64,000 nucleotides of DNA from Mucilaginibacter glaciei (GCF_014773245.1 NZ_JACWMX010000001.1:1-64000); one strand, 5' to 3'. Positions 34,270 through 43,307 are shown, counted from the stretch's first letter. Numbers and translations: made by a program. The notes: generated from the letters alone by a model not told the origin.

Positions 34270-34310
34270 GTTCATGGTGTTCACGGTGTTCATACGTGAA
34301 CATGAACACG
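34270..34310. repeat. GTTCA palindromic repeat cluster
   Basis: Three direct GTTCA-type copies (GTTCATG, GTGTTCACG, GTGTTCAT) are followed by inverted copies (GTGAACATGAACAC), with the palindrome GTTCATACGTGAAC at 34288-34301. It lies between the convergent genes ending at 34170 and 34339. It shares a 16-base core (TGTTCACGGTGTTCAT) with the complement of the element at 54951. Confidence 0.75.
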
Positions 34311-34338
34311 AAATGCCGGCGCGCAATGATGGCTTCAA

Positions 34339-37041
34339 CTACTTCACTTCAAACTGATATACGCCTGCCGCCACATGATAATTAGTCGTCACCGGTTTGC
34401 CTGCTAAGTAAGGTTTCTTACCGCCCTCTGTTGGAAAGCGGATATCTGCTGTAGTATTTGCAGGGACGGTTACCGCATATTCAATTGTATTACCAGTATG
34501 CTTCCAGGTCGATGTAATTTCTCCATAAGGCCCTTTGTGGGTAGCCGAATATTGGTCAAGCCCGTTAACAAAGTTAGGCTGCAGGATCACATTTTTGAAT
34601 CCCCCGGCATTTTCATCCGGTTTAATGCCGCCGATACCCCGGTATAGCCAGGCTCCAACATCGCCAAACATGATATGGTTAAGAGATATGTCGGCTTTTG
34701 CGTCGATCTTCCAGTTTTCATAAAGCGTGGTAGCCCCGTTTACCATCCACCAGCCCCATGATGGGTAGGTTTCCTGCGATGCAATTTTGTAGGCCACATC
34801 GGCATAACCGTTATCGCTCAATGCACTTAAGATGGCGCGCCCACCCAAGATCCCCACATCCAGGTGGAAATTATCTGCCGCAACACGGTCGGCCAAACGC
34901 TTGGCTATATTGGCCTTAAAGTTGTCGGGCACCAAACCCCAGTAAAGCGGCACTGCTAACTCTGTTTGCAAACCTACGTTATAGTTACCGGTTTGCTCGT
35001 TCAGGTATTTGGCGTTAAAGGCTTTTTTAATTTTTGCAGCTAATGCCGTGTATTTCGCTTCGTCGGCTTTATTACCTAACAGTTTAGCCGTTTTTGCTGC
35101 AATCGTTACATCTGCAAAATAGTATGCGGTAGAGGTCATCTCCACCGGCGATTTCGATTTTACAGGCACCCAGTCACCCAGCCCCCAAGTGGTTAAACCG
35201 GTGGGGTAAACATCATTGATGTGGTTTACATACCGGGTAATGTTCTCGTAATTATCCTTTAAGATCTTTGTATCGCCGTAGAACAAATAAATATCCCAGG
35301 GGATGATAGCAATCGTACTGGTCCAGTCGGGCCCGTTGCCCCATTCGTAACCCCATCCCGGTGTCGGGATAATGGACGGCAACACGCCATTGGGCTGCTG
35401 TTCGTCGCGATGATCGGATAACCATTTTTCATAAACGGTAATACCATCAAAGTTGTACAAGCCGGTTTCTACGGCTATGTGCGCGTCACCCGTCCAGCCA
35501 TTCTTTTCACGTTGCGGGCAATCGGTAGGGTAGCCAAATAGGTTGCTCAGGTAAGAATTATTAGTTGCCGACCAGATCTTGTTAATTATTGGGTTAGAGG
35601 TTTGCATTTTACCAACGGCCGGTACATCGCTGTGCATAAAATAGCCGGTTAAACTCTCTTTAGTTAGTACAACAGGTTCGCTTGCCGTAACTTCAATGTA
35701 TTGAAAGCCTTTGTAATTGAACTTGGGCATAAAGGTTTCTTCGCCTTTGCCGCTTAGGGTAAAAATATCAACCTGGAATGGATCTTTATCATCGGTGGGC
35801 CGGTAATGAATATCGATATTGGATAAGTCGACATGTCCATCCTTATATAATCTTTCGCCATGTTTCAGGCGGATCACCGTTCCGGCCTTACCCGTTACTT
35901 TTATTTTAGTTACACCCGATATATTCCTGCCCAGGTCAAAAACGTAGGCACCATCGCCCATTTTATTGACCGATGCAGACGGGATCTCTTCTACATTGCG
36001 AATGGGGTGCATGGCCTGCGCGGTAATATTTTGCGATGGGGTAGGGCGATTAAATGCCGGTTTCCATTTGGTATCGTCAAAGTTAATGGTGTTCCAGCCA
36101 GGCTGGTTAAGGCGGGCGTCGCAATGCTCGGCAGTGTAGATACTGTTCAGGGTAATCGGGCTGAAACTGGTTTTCCAATGCTCGTTAGAGCTTACAGTCT
36201 CCACCGTTCCATCGTCATAAGTTATGCGTAGGTCCAGGCAAAAAGCGGGCCTGTTGCGCCACGATGCTTTGTCCAGATTCCATACCGCAGTGCTTTGCAG
36301 GTTGTACCAGCCATTACCTAACAACACGCCGATAGCATTTTTACCGGCCATTATTTGTTGGGTAACATCGTAGGTAACGTACAGTGTACGCCTGTCGAAC
36401 CGGGTGTACATTGGTTCGAGGCGGTGATCGCCAATTTTTTCTCCGTTGATGTACAGCTCATACAACCCTGCTACGGCAATGTAAGCACGTGCCGACTTAA
36501 CCCTTTTTCCCGTCCCAAATGTGGTGCGGAAGTAAGGGGCCGGTTTTACATTTACGCTTTCCTCGTCACTTATCCAGGTGCCTTTCCAGTTGGTTATTTT
36601 CATAACCCCCATTTCAAAACTACTTACGCCCGATGATGCAGCTTTAACACCGTTCATATCCCAAACATCAACCCGCCAAAAGTATTTGGTGTAGGCTTGT
36701 AAAGGTTTGCCATTATAAGTTGCCAAAATATTAGACGATGCTAATTTTGGAGTTGCCCAGCTATTACCCGTGCCCCGGCTAACCGCTACTGAATCCGTCC
36801 CGACGAAAACCTGGTAAGCGGTTTGCTTTGCGCCCTGGCGATTATCGGCGAGCATCCAGGTTAAACGAGGGTTTTCATTATCTAAGCCAATTGGATTTTC
36901 AAGATACTCCGTGCGCAAACCAACCGGCCTGGCTGTTTGTGCGACCACATCATGCGATGATAAAACAGCACCCGTGATTAAAAGAATAAGACCAGCAATA
37001 TAGGTCTTTGCAGTCAATTTGTATTTGAGGGAGATAGTCAT
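34339..37041 (-). CDS. GH78 alpha-L-rhamnosidase
   Basis: 900 residues, typical for the family. Signal peptide (YIAGLILLITGAVLSSHDVVA), then an N-terminal beta domain (PVGLRTEYLENPIGLDNENP, RLTWML), Bac_rhamnosid_N (ARAYIAVAGLYELYINGEKI, GNGWYN), a concanavalin-like domain, the (alpha/alpha)6 catalytic barrel (YPTDCPQREKNGWTGDAHIA, then DWTSTIAIIPWDIYLFYGD) and a C-terminal beta sandwich. The family's catalytic carboxylates sit in the DCPQRE-GWTGDA region and are present. It releases terminal rhamnose from plant or bacterial polysaccharides or glycosides, in the periplasm or outer membrane. A 121-base gap separates it from the operon upstream. Confidence 0.94.
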   Translation of the reverse strand: MTISLKYKLTAKTYIAGLILLITGAVLSSHDVVAQTARPVGLRTEYLENPIGLDNENPRLTWMLADNRQGAKQTAYQVFVGTDSVAVSRGTGNSWATPKLASSNILATYNGKPLQAYTKYFWRVDVWDMNGVKAASSGVSSFEMGVMKITNWKGTWISDEESVNVKPAPYFRTTFGTGKRVKSARAYIAVAGLYELYINGEKIGDHRLEPMYTRFDRRTLYVTYDVTQQIMAGKNAIGVLLGNGWYNLQSTAVWNLDKASWRNRPAFCLDLRITYDDGTVETVSSNEHWKTSFSPITLNSIYTAEHCDARLNQPGWNTINFDDTKWKPAFNRPTPSQNITAQAMHPIRNVEEIPSASVNKMGDGAYVFDLGRNISGVTKIKVTGKAGTVIRLKHGERLYKDGHVDLSNIDIHYRPTDDKDPFQVDIFTLSGKGEETFMPKFNYKGFQYIEVTASEPVVLTKESLTGYFMHSDVPAVGKMQTSNPIINKIWSATNNSYLSNLFGYPTDCPQREKNGWTGDAHIAVETGLYNFDGITVYEKWLSDHRDEQQPNGVLPSIIPTPGWGYEWGNGPDWTSTIAIIPWDIYLFYGDTKILKDNYENITRYVNHINDVYPTGLTTWGLGDWVPVKSKSPVEMTSTAYYFADVTIAAKTAKLLGNKADEAKYTALAAKIKKAFNAKYLNEQTGNYNVGLQTELAVPLYWGLVPDNFKANIAKRLADRVAADNFHLDVGILGGRAILSALSDNGYADVAYKIASQETYPSWGWWMVNGATTLYENWKIDAKADISLNHIMFGDVGAWLYRGIGGIKPDENAGGFKNVILQPNFVNGLDQYSATHKGPYGEITSTWKHTGNTIEYAVTVPANTTADIRFPTEGGKKPYLAGKPVTTNYHVAAGVYQFEVK

Positions 37042-37162
37042 TGTATACAGTCGGACTTAGATGATGTAATCAGGTAATATTAAATAGGCTGTAGCTTTGT
37101 ATATCAGCCGACTCTAAAAATATTTCAAAAATATAGATAAACCATACGCTACTGTGCTGTTA

Positions 37163-37912
37163 TCATAGTCTTTTTATTTCCACATTCCTGAACCAAACAT
37201 CGGCGCCATGGTCTTGCAGTGCTATATGGCCCTTTTTATAAGTACCGAAGCCCGGCCACTCTTTGAATTTACTACCGGCTATCATCTTTTTCCAATTTTC
37301 GTCCCAAAGCGTGGTGGTCAATACTTTTTGATCATTTACCAGGATCTCCAGTTTGCCGTTGTTGGCCACTACTTCCGTTTTGTTCCATTCTCCGGCCGGT
37401 TTCACCACTTCTTTTGATATCGACATCAAATCGTAAAGATCACCCGCACGGTGTCTGATCAATTTACCGTCCTCGTTTTCCTTGTTATCGGCCACTTGCG
37501 TTTCCATGCCCGATTGCCAGGCATATTTAAATTTAGTAGTGTCTTCATGCACATAAAACATGATGCCACTGTTGCCCGCGCGGGAGATCTTCCACTCCGC
37601 CTTTAAATGAAAGTTTTCATATTCTTCATCACTTACAATATCGCCCCCGTTAAGAGTTTGCCAGTCGTTTTTTTCCGATGCATCCAGGTGTAGCACACCG
37701 TTATCCATTTTCCATGCGCTGCCGATAGTCTTTTTGCCATAGGTATGCCAGCCGTTGGTGGTTTTACCATCAAACAGCGACTTGAACTCTGTTGCAGCGG
37801 TATCTTTCATAATCGCGGCAGTATCGAGCCCTTCTTTTGCTTCTTTTGTGGCCGACGAGTTGCAAGCGCTTGCGGCCATGCCGATCATTAAGGCGAATAT
37901 TAGTTTTCTCAT
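37163..37912 (-). CDS. DUF1080 (3-keto-disaccharide hydrolase family) lipoprotein
   Basis: 249 residues. Lipoprotein signal with lipobox A-S-A-C (MRKLIFALMIGMAASAC). The DUF1080 jelly roll follows: FKSLFDGKTTNGWHTYG, YENFHLKAEWKISRAGNSGI, FYVHEDT, YAWQSGMETQVADNK and a terminal GADVWFRNVEIKRL. It is only distantly related to the DUF1080 protein at 26829. The gap from the preceding GMC gene is 11 bases, again pairing a GMC oxidase with a candidate keto-sugar hydrolase, here anchored in the envelope. Confidence 0.9.
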   Translation of the reverse strand: MRKLIFALMIGMAASACNSSATKEAKEGLDTAAIMKDTAATEFKSLFDGKTTNGWHTYGKKTIGSAWKMDNGVLHLDASEKNDWQTLNGGDIVSDEEYENFHLKAEWKISRAGNSGIMFYVHEDTTKFKYAWQSGMETQVADNKENEDGKLIRHRAGDLYDLMSISKEVVKPAGEWNKTEVVANNGKLEILVNDQKVLTTTLWDENWKKMIAGSKFKEWPGFGTYKKGHIALQDHGADVWFRNVEIKRL

Positions 37913-37923
37913 AGCAGGTGTAA

Positions 37924-39651
37924 TTATAGGTTTCCTTTCTTGATCTCGTTAACGGCATAGGTAGCGGCCCGCGCCGTTAAGGCCATATATAAAATGGAGG
38001 GGCTTTGATTGCCGGTACTGGTCATGCAGGCACCATCGGTCACAAAAACGTTTTTACAGGCATGCAACTGGTTCCAGTTATTGAGCAATGAAGTTTTAGG
38101 GTTCTTACCCATCCGCACGCCGCCCATTTCGTGGATATCTAAGCCCGGGGCCTGCTTGCTGTTATATTTTTTGATGTTCTTTACTCCGGATTTTTCCAGC
38201 ATCTCTGCCGTCTGGGTCAGAAAATCTTCGGTCATGCGGTCTTCATTCTCGTGATACTCCACTGAAGTGATGAGCAGCGGGATACCCCACTGATCTTTTT
38301 CGGTTTTACTAAGCCGAACATGGTTGGTTTCTACCGGCACGGTTTCGCCTTGTAAATAGGCAAATACATGCCAGCCACCGGGTTCAGAAAGGCTGTCTTT
38401 ATAATCGGCTCCAATTTGTTCCCTATCTGTTTCCTGCGGATGTTGGTCGCGGTAAGCGTTCATGAATGTGGTAAATCCGCCAAAGTAATCGGTATCACGT
38501 TTGTGCAGGTTACGATAGTTCACCAGGATCAGGTCGGTAGGGTTGCGACCAAAGTAGTAATCGTCCAGGTATCCATCTAAGGTACCCGATACCGATGCCC
38601 TGTAATTATGGAAGGCGATATATTTTCCCAGTAGGCCGCTATCGTTACCCAAACCATTAGGGAATCTCTTAGAGGTTGAGTTAAGCAGGATCAAATTAGT
38701 GTTTAACGCCGAAGCGTTCATGAAGATCACCTTTGCATGGTACTCGATCACCTGTTTAGTATTGGCATCTATCACGCGCACGCCGGTTGCTTTGCCCAGT
38801 TGTTCATCGTAGATAACAGAGTGCACCACCGAGTGCGGACGGATAGTGAGGTTGCCCGTTTTCTCGGCCCAGGGCAGCGTCGAGCTCACCGAGCTGAAGT
38901 ACCCACCGAACGGGCAGCCCCGCATACACATGTTGCGTGCCTGGCATTTACCACGTCCCTGATCCAGGTGGATCTGCTTAGGTTCAGTTAAGTGCGCCCA
39001 TCGTGCATGCACCAAGTGCCTGTCGGTATAATTATCTTTTAATGATTGTTTGATGTGCTGCAAAGGCACATTCATATCAAACGGCGGCAAAAACTCGCCA
39101 TCGGGCATAGCTTCCAACCCATCTTTACTACCGCAGATCCCTATAAATTTTTCTACATGAGAATACCAGGGGGCTACATCCTCGTAACCTATCGGCCAGC
39201 CAATGCCGTAGCCAAAACGCTCTGGCGCGGTAAATTCAAAATCGCTCCAGCGTTGTGTAGCCCTGCCCCAGGTTAAAGATTTACCGCCAACCTGGTAGCC
39301 GCGGATCCAGTCGAAAGGTTTTTCCTGCACATAGGGATGATCGGCATCTTTAATAAAAAAGTGGTCGCAGTCGTCGCCAAAGCCTGCTGCTTTGGTAATA
39401 AGCGGGTTCTCTTTATAAAATTCCTCGCTCATACGGCCCCGGTAGGGAAATTCCCAAGGCGCTTTTGTGGCGGTAGGGTAGTCCTTTAAATGTTTAACAT
39501 CACTGCCACGCTCTAAAACAAGCGTTTTAAGTCCTTGTTCGCAAAGCTCTTTAGCTGCCCAGCCGCCGCTAATGCCCGAGCCGATTACTATCGCATCAAA
39601 GGTATTTTCGGTCATAGCAGCCGAAGTAGTATCCGCAGAAATTGTTGACAT
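37924..39651 (-). CDS. GMC oxidoreductase (copy 3, altered active-site motif)
   Basis: 575 residues, closest in style to GMC copy 1 (long shared runs such as KATGVRVIDANTK and LGKYIAFHNY). FAD motif AIVIGSGISGGWAAKELC; Fe-S-type cysteines C236, C242, C246 (KCQARNMCMRGCPFGGY); catalytic His in DIHEMGGVRMG. The C-terminal motif reads TGNQSPSILYMAL where copies 1 and 2 have CQNPSLTYMAL, so Ser550 occupies the usual Asn position. No signal peptide, and no subunit-3 gene in its operon. A start at the internal Met (MTENTFDAIV) is possible. It may borrow a partner encoded elsewhere, or be altered in function. Confidence 0.88.
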   Translation of the reverse strand: MSTISADTTSAAMTENTFDAIVIGSGISGGWAAKELCEQGLKTLVLERGSDVKHLKDYPTATKAPWEFPYRGRMSEEFYKENPLITKAAGFGDDCDHFFIKDADHPYVQEKPFDWIRGYQVGGKSLTWGRATQRWSDFEFTAPERFGYGIGWPIGYEDVAPWYSHVEKFIGICGSKDGLEAMPDGEFLPPFDMNVPLQHIKQSLKDNYTDRHLVHARWAHLTEPKQIHLDQGRGKCQARNMCMRGCPFGGYFSSVSSTLPWAEKTGNLTIRPHSVVHSVIYDEQLGKATGVRVIDANTKQVIEYHAKVIFMNASALNTNLILLNSTSKRFPNGLGNDSGLLGKYIAFHNYRASVSGTLDGYLDDYYFGRNPTDLILVNYRNLHKRDTDYFGGFTTFMNAYRDQHPQETDREQIGADYKDSLSEPGGWHVFAYLQGETVPVETNHVRLSKTEKDQWGIPLLITSVEYHENEDRMTEDFLTQTAEMLEKSGVKNIKKYNSKQAPGLDIHEMGGVRMGKNPKTSLLNNWNQLHACKNVFVTDGACMTSTGNQSPSILYMALTARAATYAVNEIKKGNL

Positions 39652-39670
39652 GAAGATTAAATAATTGGTA

Positions 39671-40783
39671 TTATAAAGATGCGATTATTAATTCAGAAAA
39701 ATAAGCATCAAGCGTTTCAATATCCGGGCTTGTGCCGCTTGTAATGTACCGATTTGATGTACTGTTAGCCAATATCAGGGATAATTCTGCATCAAGCCCC
39801 AATAGGGTGCCTATACAGTATCCCGCATTAAAATTATCGCCTGCACCTGTAGAGAATTTGGGATTAGCTATAAAAGCGGGTTCAGTTTTGTAAGTTACTT
39901 TGTTATCCCAGGCTGCTGAAATCTTTGCACTGTGGATAATCAGGGTATCGATATTAAGCGCGGTAAAAAGTTTGTTACCTGTTAATTGCAGATCATCACC
40001 GGGCTCTTCGCCAAAAAAAGTCCGGTACAGTATGTTTGCTTCGTTGCGGTTAAGGCTCAATGTTACCTGCCCGTAATTCGCAAATTGTTGAATCAGGGAG
40101 ATAGCCGTTTCAATAGCTTCCGATTTGCGTTTGGAGCAATCAGCCAGGTCGAAGAAGAATTGCCGGTGACCTGGTTCAACTTTCAAAAAAACATCGGCCA
40201 GTAAGCCTTGCCAGATGTTGTTGGAATGATCCAATTCGCTCCAGTTAACCAGGCAGATGAGGTCGGCTTCGGTGAAAATATGTTGCAGGTTTTTGAGGCC
40301 GATAGCTTCTTTGATCGCTCCCCAATTAGCCTTGTTCAGCTCCGTCATCTGCGCCAGCATCAGCTTACCATCCGCAAATTCCATGGCGGTGGTAAAACCG
40401 GGGTTGGTAAAGCTATGCAGTTTGCAATTGGGGTGCATACTCAAAAAAGCAGGGGCAATGGCCGGAACGCCCAGCGCGCCCACACAGCTGACAGGCGAGC
40501 CCATTTGTGCCAGAGCGTTGGCCATAATAGGCATATTGCCGCCCAGTTTCTGCAGCAGTTCTTCGCTCTCTAAACTAAAGCCCGACCCGCTTTTGGCCGA
40601 GATATAATTCCCGAATTCTTTAATGTCGTTAAAATAAACCGTTCCCTCCTGGTCCGATTTGTAGTTCACCACTTTAACGATTGAATCTACAAAGCCATCA
40701 AAGCCCGCTGCCACTTTTTTATTAGCCAGCGTGGCGGGCGCGGTTTTGAGCGTTTGTTTGATCTGTTGGATTTTATCCTTCAT
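39671..40783 (-). CDS. PfkB-family carbohydrate kinase
   Basis: 370 residues, somewhat long for the family. N-terminal AAGFDGFVDSIVKVV, LGGNMPIMANALAQMG and the PfkB signature 2 near the C-terminus, FSTGAGDNFNAGYCIGTLLG, with the catalytic Asp of GAGD. It is ribokinase-like and cytoplasmic, and phosphorylates a sugar hydroxyl with ATP. It lies 2 bases after a NagB-like gene and 19 before GMC copy 3, so the operon likely phosphorylates the sugar after oxidation or isomerisation. The exact sugar is unknown. Confidence 0.88.
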   Translation of the reverse strand: MKDKIQQIKQTLKTAPATLANKKVAAGFDGFVDSIVKVVNYKSDQEGTVYFNDIKEFGNYISAKSGSGFSLESEELLQKLGGNMPIMANALAQMGSPVSCVGALGVPAIAPAFLSMHPNCKLHSFTNPGFTTAMEFADGKLMLAQMTELNKANWGAIKEAIGLKNLQHIFTEADLICLVNWSELDHSNNIWQGLLADVFLKVEPGHRQFFFDLADCSKRKSEAIETAISLIQQFANYGQVTLSLNRNEANILYRTFFGEEPGDDLQLTGNKLFTALNIDTLIIHSAKISAAWDNKVTYKTEPAFIANPKFSTGAGDNFNAGYCIGTLLGLDAELSLILANSTSNRYITSGTSPDIETLDAYFSELIIASL

Positions 40784-40785
40784 GA

Positions 40786-41520
40786 TCAGGCGCCATGTTC
40801 CAGTTCAGAGCCTGCGTCTTCGTCTAATAAAATAATGGCAGGTTTAATATTTTGCAGGATAGATGCGGGTACTTCCGTCGATACCAATCCTTGTAACGCT
40901 TCGTGAATGATCGGCGCTTTTTTTATGCCGGATGCAATCAATACGGGGATCTTTGCTTCCTGCAGGTGTTTTAAACCAAGCGTTATACCATGTGTTAATT
41001 CGGTTTCCTGCTGAAAGTATTTTTGCCCAACCTCAACCGTTAAGGGATCTAATTCTGAAAGATGCGCATACAGATCGAACGGTGTGCCGGGCTCGTTCAA
41101 GCCCAGGTGGCCATTCATGCCGATGCCAACGATCATCATATCCAAACCGCCCTTTGATTTGATAAAGGCATTCATTTTTTCACATTCTGCTTCCAGGTCG
41201 TCTGCCTTTGCATCGAACAGTGTAATATGATCAGGCGCGATATTTAACTTGCTGAAGAAGTTAGCGTGCAGGTAATGCTTGCAGCTGCCAAAATCGTTCT
41301 GATCCATGCCCACCCATTCATCCAGGCCCACAAAAAAGCATTGGCTTAGGTCTATTTTGCCGCTATTGGCGCAATCAACCAAATGTGTCAGCATCCCGGT
41401 TGGCGAATCGCCGGAGGGGAAACAGATCACTGAATCCGGCTTTTCCTTTAATTGTTTGGCAACTATGTCGGCTGCTGCTTTCGACATTTTGTCGTAGGTA
41501 TCGTATTTATAGATCTTCAT
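40786..41520 (-). CDS. NagB/6-phosphogluconolactonase-family isomerase
   Basis: 244 residues from ATG 41520. The longer open frame (to 41661) overlaps the preceding gene and is rejected. Motifs of glucosamine-6-phosphate deaminase: FPSGDSPTGMLTHLV (phosphate loop), FVGLDEWVGMDQND (Asp of the active site), VGIGMNGHLGLNEPGTPF (His and Glu) and ITLGLKHLQEAK. It is probably a sugar-phosphate isomerase or deaminase related to NagB. Gaps of 1 and 2 bases to its neighbours show a tight operon. Paired with a PfkB kinase it implies a phosphorylated amino- or keto-sugar step. Confidence 0.85.
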   Translation of the reverse strand: MKIYKYDTYDKMSKAAADIVAKQLKEKPDSVICFPSGDSPTGMLTHLVDCANSGKIDLSQCFFVGLDEWVGMDQNDFGSCKHYLHANFFSKLNIAPDHITLFDAKADDLEAECEKMNAFIKSKGGLDMMIVGIGMNGHLGLNEPGTPFDLYAHLSELDPLTVEVGQKYFQQETELTHGITLGLKHLQEAKIPVLIASGIKKAPIIHEALQGLVSTEVPASILQNIKPAIILLDEDAGSELEHGA

Positions 41521-41521
41521 A

Positions 41522-42616
41522 TTAATTGTTTTGTTTAGGGTTAAACCAAAGGTCAATGGGTTTGGCAACTTTTGCCGAATAGGGCAGGGCAACTTTACGG
41601 CCCAACCCCGCCGATGCATAGGCGGCATAGATAATTTCCAACACAACGCGGCCATCCTCACCGGTAACTAAAGGCGTTTTGTCTTCGCGCACGCACTCAA
41701 TAAAGTGCTTTAACTCATGCGGGTAGCCCTGGTTAAAGGCTTCCTCAAATATGGTGAAACTCCAGCCTTGCGAGGTATCTGCCTTTTCCATTGCATAGCC
41801 GTAACCATCTTTACTGTAGGTTAAGGCCGAATTTCCCTGGAACAGGTCGGCATAAACCACACCGCCCGTGCCATAGATCTCGCAGCGATCGTCCATCCCG
41901 CCGTGTTTGGCCCAGCTGCTTTCTGCAACGCAGGTAACACCATTTTCAAATTCCACTATCACTACGGCATTATCTTCGCCCCGGGTACGGCCTTTGTGCA
42001 GCACGGTACTCATGGTGGCATAAACATCCTTAACTTGTACGCCGGGCATCATCCAGCGGAACCAGCCTAAGGCGTGGCAGCCCATATCCATAATTACACC
42101 GCCACCGGCCAGGTCGATATCATAAAACCAATCGGTATGCGGGCCGCTGTGCTTTTCGGCCTGTTTAAGCATGTAAACTTCGCCAACGGCGCCTTCTTTT
42201 ACCAGATGCCTGGCGCGCTCATATTTCGGCGCGAAGCAAAGCTCTTCGGCATACATCAGCTTCACGTTATTTTCTTTGCAAACGGCTATCATCTCGTCGG
42301 CCTCCTCTAAAGTAACGGCCAAAGGTTTTTCGATGATGATATGCTTTTTGGCCTTAGCCGCCTTTATACAAACCGGAGCATGCAGGTAATTGGGCACGCA
42401 GATGTCAACCACTTCTACGTCGGCCTGCGCCAATAACTGATCAACATCGTCAAAATACTGTGGAATGTGGTATTTACCGGCAAATGCTTTAGCCTTATCT
42501 ATATTGCGGGCGTACACGGCCACTATCTCAGCTTCGGGCACAAAACGATGGTACGATTCGAGGTGGATATCTGAGATATAACCGGCGCCGATAATGGCGA
42601 TCTTGGTTTTGTTCAT
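41522..42616 (-). CDS. Gfo/Idh/MocA family oxidoreductase
   Basis: 364 residues, cytoplasmic. Rossmann start TKIAIIGAGYISDIHLESYH, VVDICVPNYLHAPVCIKAA, the NAD-linked EKP motif (IIEKPLAVTLEEAD), and a C-terminal domain with GGGVIMDMGCHALGWFRWMM. The Lys in EKP and the His in DMGCH are the usual catalytic pair, so the enzyme looks intact. It sits in the second sugar operon, 7 bases after the SGNH gene and 1 base before the NagB-like gene. It likely oxidises or epimerises the sugar that the kinase and isomerase then handle. Confidence 0.9.
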   Translation of the reverse strand: MNKTKIAIIGAGYISDIHLESYHRFVPEAEIVAVYARNIDKAKAFAGKYHIPQYFDDVDQLLAQADVEVVDICVPNYLHAPVCIKAAKAKKHIIIEKPLAVTLEEADEMIAVCKENNVKLMYAEELCFAPKYERARHLVKEGAVGEVYMLKQAEKHSGPHTDWFYDIDLAGGGVIMDMGCHALGWFRWMMPGVQVKDVYATMSTVLHKGRTRGEDNAVVIVEFENGVTCVAESSWAKHGGMDDRCEIYGTGGVVYADLFQGNSALTYSKDGYGYAMEKADTSQGWSFTIFEEAFNQGYPHELKHFIECVREDKTPLVTGEDGRVVLEIIYAAYASAGLGRKVALPYSAKVAKPIDLWFNPKQNN

Positions 42617-42623
42617 ATTAGTA

Positions 42624-43307
42624 TTAAAGGTATTTCAATTTCTTTAAGTACGCCACCCAAACTTCATACGCGGCAGGTTTAAGGTGCAGGCCCTCTATTG
42701 TATATTGGTCGGCCAGGCGTTTATTGGCATCTAAAAACAGCGAGGCGATGTTGATGTAGGTATAATCTAAAGCCTTCGCATTGGCTTCCAGCATTTTGTT
42801 CACCCGGGGAATATGTTCACCCTTATCATAATGCTGCGGGAAATTGGTATGCGCCGAATTTACCGGCAAGATGCTTTGTACAAAGATTTTTGTAGCCGAA
42901 CTGTTTGCATGGATTTGTTTAACAATCCTGGCATAGTTGTAAGCGATAACAGAATCAGGAATATCCTTACCGATATCATTGATGCCTAATAAGATGAAAA
43001 CCTTTTTAGGGTGACGGTTGGTAATATCATCCAACCGTTTTAACACACCGAAGGTAATATCGCCGCCAATACCGCGGTTTAATACGGTGGTATCGTTAAG
43101 CAGTTTGGCCCAGTTACCCATTTCGGTAATGCTGTTGCCTAAAAAGATGATGCCGCCTTGAGTGACCGGTTGTTTGGCAAACTGGGCTAACCTGTCCGTA
43201 GTATGGTCGGGGATAAAGGGGATGGTATCAAACAGGTTTTGATTAGTAGGCTTTTTTTGCGCCAGCGCGAAAGCCGGTAACAAAAGCAGCAGCAAAATGT
43301 ATTTCAT
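42624..43307 (-). CDS. exported SGNH/GDSL-family esterase
   Basis: 227 residues with a signal peptide (MKYILLLLLLPAFALAQ). The SGNH blocks are seen: FLGNSITEMG (Ser, block I), NRGIGGDITFG (Gly, block II), LGINDIGKD (Asn, block III) and IEGLHLKPAAY (His, block V). The usual block V Asp (DxxH) is Glu here (EGLH). It is the first gene of the second sugar operon. A role in deacylating the glycan substrate is likely but unproven. Confidence 0.88.
   Translation of the reverse strand: MKYILLLLLLPAFALAQKKPTNQNLFDTIPFIPDHTTDRLAQFAKQPVTQGGIIFLGNSITEMGNWAKLLNDTTVLNRGIGGDITFGVLKRLDDITNRHPKKVFILLGINDIGKDIPDSVIAYNYARIVKQIHANSSATKIFVQSILPVNSAHTNFPQHYDKGEHIPRVNKMLEANAKALDYTYINIASLFLDANKRLADQYTIEGLHLKPAAYEVWVAYLKKLKYL

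Noticed and set aside
41521..41661. N-terminal extension of the NagB-like protein
   Set aside because: It overlaps the preceding Gfo/Idh/MocA gene in another frame. The family-like N-terminus begins at ATG 41520.
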